A DNA stretch of 8,436 bases. It comes from Bacteroidales bacterium (GTDB lineage: Bacteria > Bacteroidota > Bacteroidia > Bacteroidales > UBA932). Positions 6,297-8,436 of the stretch are shown piece by piece; the stretch's first letter is position 1; every line of letters begins with the position of its first letter. A program made the translations under genes and the position numbers. The notes beneath the pieces are model-generated. The model ran no database searches. It was not told the origin of the DNA and saw only the letters and a list, made by a program, of their open reading frames with translations. The stretch covers positions 1-8,436 of the forward strand of contig SFPH01000018.1 in the NCBI GenBank assembly GCA_004552115.1. Reading direction: 5' to 3'.

Positions 6297-7498
6297 GAAT
6301 TGTCTCACGGATACTTCTGCTCGTGACATCTGCATTGTTCCTGTCTTTGTCCGCATCGGCACAGGAAGTGGAAACAGGAACGAAGGCAGGGGAGTCGTTC
6401 AGGCTCAAGTCCGAAATCAGGCAGGAGAGAAGGGACTCGATACGGGCACACAAGAAGGTCTGGGTATCAGTGCTTGGAGGCCCCTCATATACCCCTGAGG
6501 CATCGTTGGGGCTTGGCGGAGCTGTACTGACCTCGTTCCGGGTCAACCGGAGGGATTCGGTTTCGTACAGATCTTTCATCCCGGCTGGAATAAATGTCTC
6601 CATAAACGGGACCATTGTCGTGGCCGGCACCGGCACGCTTTTTTTCAATGAGAACCGGCTTCGGGTCTATCTCAAATATGAGTTCCGCAACGAGCCGGCC
6701 CATTATTACGGAAAGGGCTTCGATGCCATAGAGTCTGTGGTCAGGTCGGACACCACGACCAGGTTCAAGAAGACTTCATTCCTTTTCTATCCGAGGGTTG
6801 TGTGGGAGCTGAAACCAGGCTTTTTCCTGGGCCCTGCCGCAGAAGTCAGTTTCGCATCTTCCAAGGATATCAATCCCGTAATGGCTGAAGACCCTTATTT
6901 CAATGCCTTCAAACCCAGGTATCTCAACGTCGGACTGGGCGGAGTCATCCAGTATGATACGAGGGATGACATCTCGACTCCGACCCGGGGAATGCTGGTG
7001 AGCGGTACCGGAAAAGTGTTCAGCCACATATTCGGCGGACGTTATGATTATCAGATGCTGGATCTGGAATACCGTCAGTATGCAAGGGTTTTCAGACCTC
7101 GCAGCGTGCTTGCCTGGACTGCCAGGACGCAGATGAGTTTCGGGGATGTGCCATTCACGGAACTTCCAATGTTCGGCACGCCGAATGATCTCAGGGGATA
7201 TTACTGGGGCCAGTACAGGGACAAGACAATGGCCTATGCCATAGCTGAATACCGTCATATGTTCGGTTCTGAGGAGGCATACCGGAAGGGACGCTTCTAT
7301 TCCAAGCTCGGCTTCGTGGTATGGGGCGGCGCAGGCACAATCGGGAATACTCCGGCGGAATGGACCAGGTGGAAGTGGAACTTCGGTGCCGGTATCCGCA
7401 TACAGGTCCAGCCGCACAAGAATTTCCGCTTCGACGTCGGCAAGGCTCCTGGGCAGAAGGGCCTGCTCTTCTACATGAACATGACGGAGGCCTTCTGA
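6293..7498 (+). CDS. BamA/TamA (Omp85)-family outer-membrane beta-barrel protein without POTRA domains
   Basis: This is a 401-residue outer-membrane barrel. The signal peptide covers about residues 1-23 (cleavage near ASA|Q). A short charged linker of about 30 residues follows, then alternating strands to the C-terminal Phe401 typical of outer-membrane proteins. Omp85 superfamily marks (surface antigen domain PF01103) are YDTRDD at 221-226 followed by STPTRG, and LRGYYWGQYRD at 300-310, which matches the conserved (V/I/L)RG(F/Y) motif of the barrel-inserted loop. The length leaves no space for a POTRA domain (about 75-80 residues each), so it is not a classical BamA or TamA. The start overlaps the sulfotransferase stop as ATGA, so the two are probably translationally coupled. 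ATG 6293 is preferred over earlier in-frame codons because the signal peptide begins there. A role in export, or in surface placement of the sulfonated product or the PCMD protein, is inferred from the operon. Confidence 0.88.
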   Translation: MRIVSRILLLVTSALFLSLSASAQEVETGTKAGESFRLKSEIRQERRDSIRAHKKVWVSVLGGPSYTPEASLGLGGAVLTSFRVNRRDSVSYRSFIPAGINVSINGTIVVAGTGTLFFNENRLRVYLKYEFRNEPAHYYGKGFDAIESVVRSDTTTRFKKTSFLFYPRVVWELKPGFFLGPAAEVSFASSKDINPVMAEDPYFNAFKPRYLNVGLGGVIQYDTRDDISTPTRGMLVSGTGKVFSHIFGGRYDYQMLDLEYRQYARVFRPRSVLAWTARTQMSFGDVPFTELPMFGTPNDLRGYYWGQYRDKTMAYAIAEYRHMFGSEEAYRKGRFYSKLGFVVWGGAGTIGNTPAEWTRWKWNFGAGIRIQVQPHKNFRFDVGKAPGQKGLLFYMNMTEAF

Positions 7499-7516
7499 TG
7501 GCCGCTTCGCATGTGT

Positions 7517-8436
7517 CTATCCGATGAAATATCTCATGAACGAAGTCTGAGGGATGTCCTTGTCGGACACCGGCACGAAATAATGCAGGAACTGCAGCAG
7601 CCTGTGAGCCTCTGCATATTCCGGGCAGTTCTTCGGAACCGTCCTGAGAACGCTCTCGGCGTGGTTTCTCATCACGGCGAACTCGATGAGATAGGCCGAA
7701 TTGAAGAGCACGTCGGCATCTTCCTGATACGGATAAATCCATTTCACCTCGGCCTTGCGGACATTCGGCCAGTTGGAGATGGTCTCCCGGGCTGAGAATG
7801 CCCCCTTGTTGTAGTCGCGGACTATCCTGCGGAGGAGGCGGTTGTCGCTGGTCGGGATGCAGTTGTGGTCGTCGAGGGATATGCTCGTGATGGTGTTTAT
7901 GAAAATGCGGAATTTCACATTGTCCTGAATCTTGTCGAGCAGCATAGGGTTGAGGGCATGGATTCCCTCAATGAGAAGGATGGAGCCCGGTTCTAGCCTG
8001 AGCTTCTTCCCGTTGAACTCGCGGAGTCCCGTAACAAAGTTGTACTCAGGGACTTCCACCTCCTCGCCCCTGATGAGTCTGAGCACGTCTTCCTGCAGAT
8101 ATCTGTGGTCCACGGTCTCGAAATTGTCGAAGTCGAAGGAGCCGTCCGGAAGTTTCGGGGTATCGAGCCGGTTCACGAAATAGTCGTCAGTGGAGAATGA
8201 GACCGGCCTTAGTCCGCAGGCCATCAGCTGGACGCTCAGCCTCTTGCAGAACGTGCTCTTCCCGCTGCTGGTCGGCCCGGTTATCAGGACGATTCGCACA
8301 GGGGAGTCCTCGTCATGGTATCTGCTGTCGATTTCTTCCGCGATCTGGACGATCTTCTTCTCCTGAAGCGCCTCTGCAATCTGTATGAGGTCCGTGGCCT
8401 TTCCGGCCTCGAAGGCGGCATTGACATCTCCTGCAT
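7517..8436 (-). CDS. Nucleoside kinase of the uridine kinase/phosphoribulokinase family (N-terminus beyond window)
   Basis: This is a P-loop kinase of the uridine kinase family, which phosphorylates nucleosides such as uridine or cytidine. The 305 complete visible codons are the C-terminal part. The frame stays open to base 8436, so the true start is outside. Visible are a helix-rich segment ending in EEIDSRYHDED, the Walker A loop GPTSSGKST, STDDYFVNR (the substrate-binding Asp region), FDFDNFETVDH, and LIEGIHALNP (Walker B-like strand). From memory, Bacteroidales homologues are about 550 residues long with an N-terminal TGS-like domain, which would fit the missing half. A GTG at 8299 could look like a start but lies inside the conserved lead-in to the P-loop, so it was not used. 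The gene converges on the sulfonation operon, 18 bases stop to stop, with no obvious link in function. Confidence 0.9.
   Translation of the reverse strand, partial: AGDVNAAFEAGKATDLIQIAEALQEKKIVQIAEEIDSRYHDEDSPVRIVLITGPTSSGKSTFCKRLSVQLMACGLRPVSFSTDDYFVNRLDTPKLPDGSFDFDNFETVDHRYLQEDVLRLIRGEEVEVPEYNFVTGLREFNGKKLRLEPGSILLIEGIHALNPMLLDKIQDNVKFRIFINTITSISLDDHNCIPTSDNRLLRRIVRDYNKGAFSARETISNWPNVRKAEVKWIYPYQEDADVLFNSAYLIEFAVMRNHAESVLRTVPKNCPEYAEAHRLLQFLHYFVPVSDKDIPQTSFMRYFIG

Noticed and set aside
7486..7520. A possible bidirectional terminator between the barrel and kinase genes
   Set aside because: Only a 4-bp GGCC/GGCC pairing is seen, with no U-tract, which is too weak to call.
6776..7742. Minus-strand open frames of 213 and 183 codons over the barrel gene and kinase end
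   Set aside because: They are antisense or out of frame to two supported genes, and the translated sequence is Arg/Pro/Ser-rich shadow protein.

Overview
The window looks like a chromosomal segment of a moderately GC-rich member of the Bacteroidota, most likely order Bacteroidales. The evidence is several Bacteroidota-type gene families (a PCMD-domain secreted protein, a Bacteroidota-style S9B dipeptidyl peptidase, a long nucleoside kinase of the uridine kinase family), a TAnnTTTG-type -7 promoter element, weak Shine-Dalgarno sites, and frequent AGG arginine codons. No mobile element, RNA gene, CRISPR array or other sign of recent transfer is visible. The genus cannot be fixed from the sequence alone.

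Left block, minus strand, 1-3400. Three genes read leftward from the intergenic region at 3401-3614. They are an M20-family zinc dipeptidase (3400-2030), a small single-pass membrane protein of unknown function (2012-1626), and a secreted S9B dipeptidyl-peptidase-IV-like protein (1623 to beyond base 1, so its catalytic serine, aspartate and histidine are outside the window). The gaps are 17 and 2 bases, so this is probably one operon. The peptidases fit a peptide-scavenging route: dipeptides are released outside the cytoplasm and then hydrolysed inside.

Central block, plus strand, 3580-7498. A promoter-like element precedes four genes in which every junction overlaps: cysC (APS kinase, makes PAPS), a secreted PCMD-domain protein, a PAPS-dependent sulfotransferase, and a signal-peptide-bearing Omp85/BamA-type outer-membrane barrel without room for POTRA domains. 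This is the most interesting part of the window. It looks like a dedicated sulfonation operon in which activated sulfate is made and transferred in the cytoplasm, and two envelope proteins are co-produced, perhaps to move or display the product. The sulfotransferase resembles, from memory, the Bacteroides type known to sulfonate cholesterol and related steroids. The real substrate here is unknown. ATP sulfurylase (cysD/cysN) is not in the window.

Right end, minus strand, 8436-7517. The C-terminal part of a uridine kinase family nucleoside kinase converges on the sulfonation operon with only 18 bases between the stop codons. It is probably functionally unrelated.
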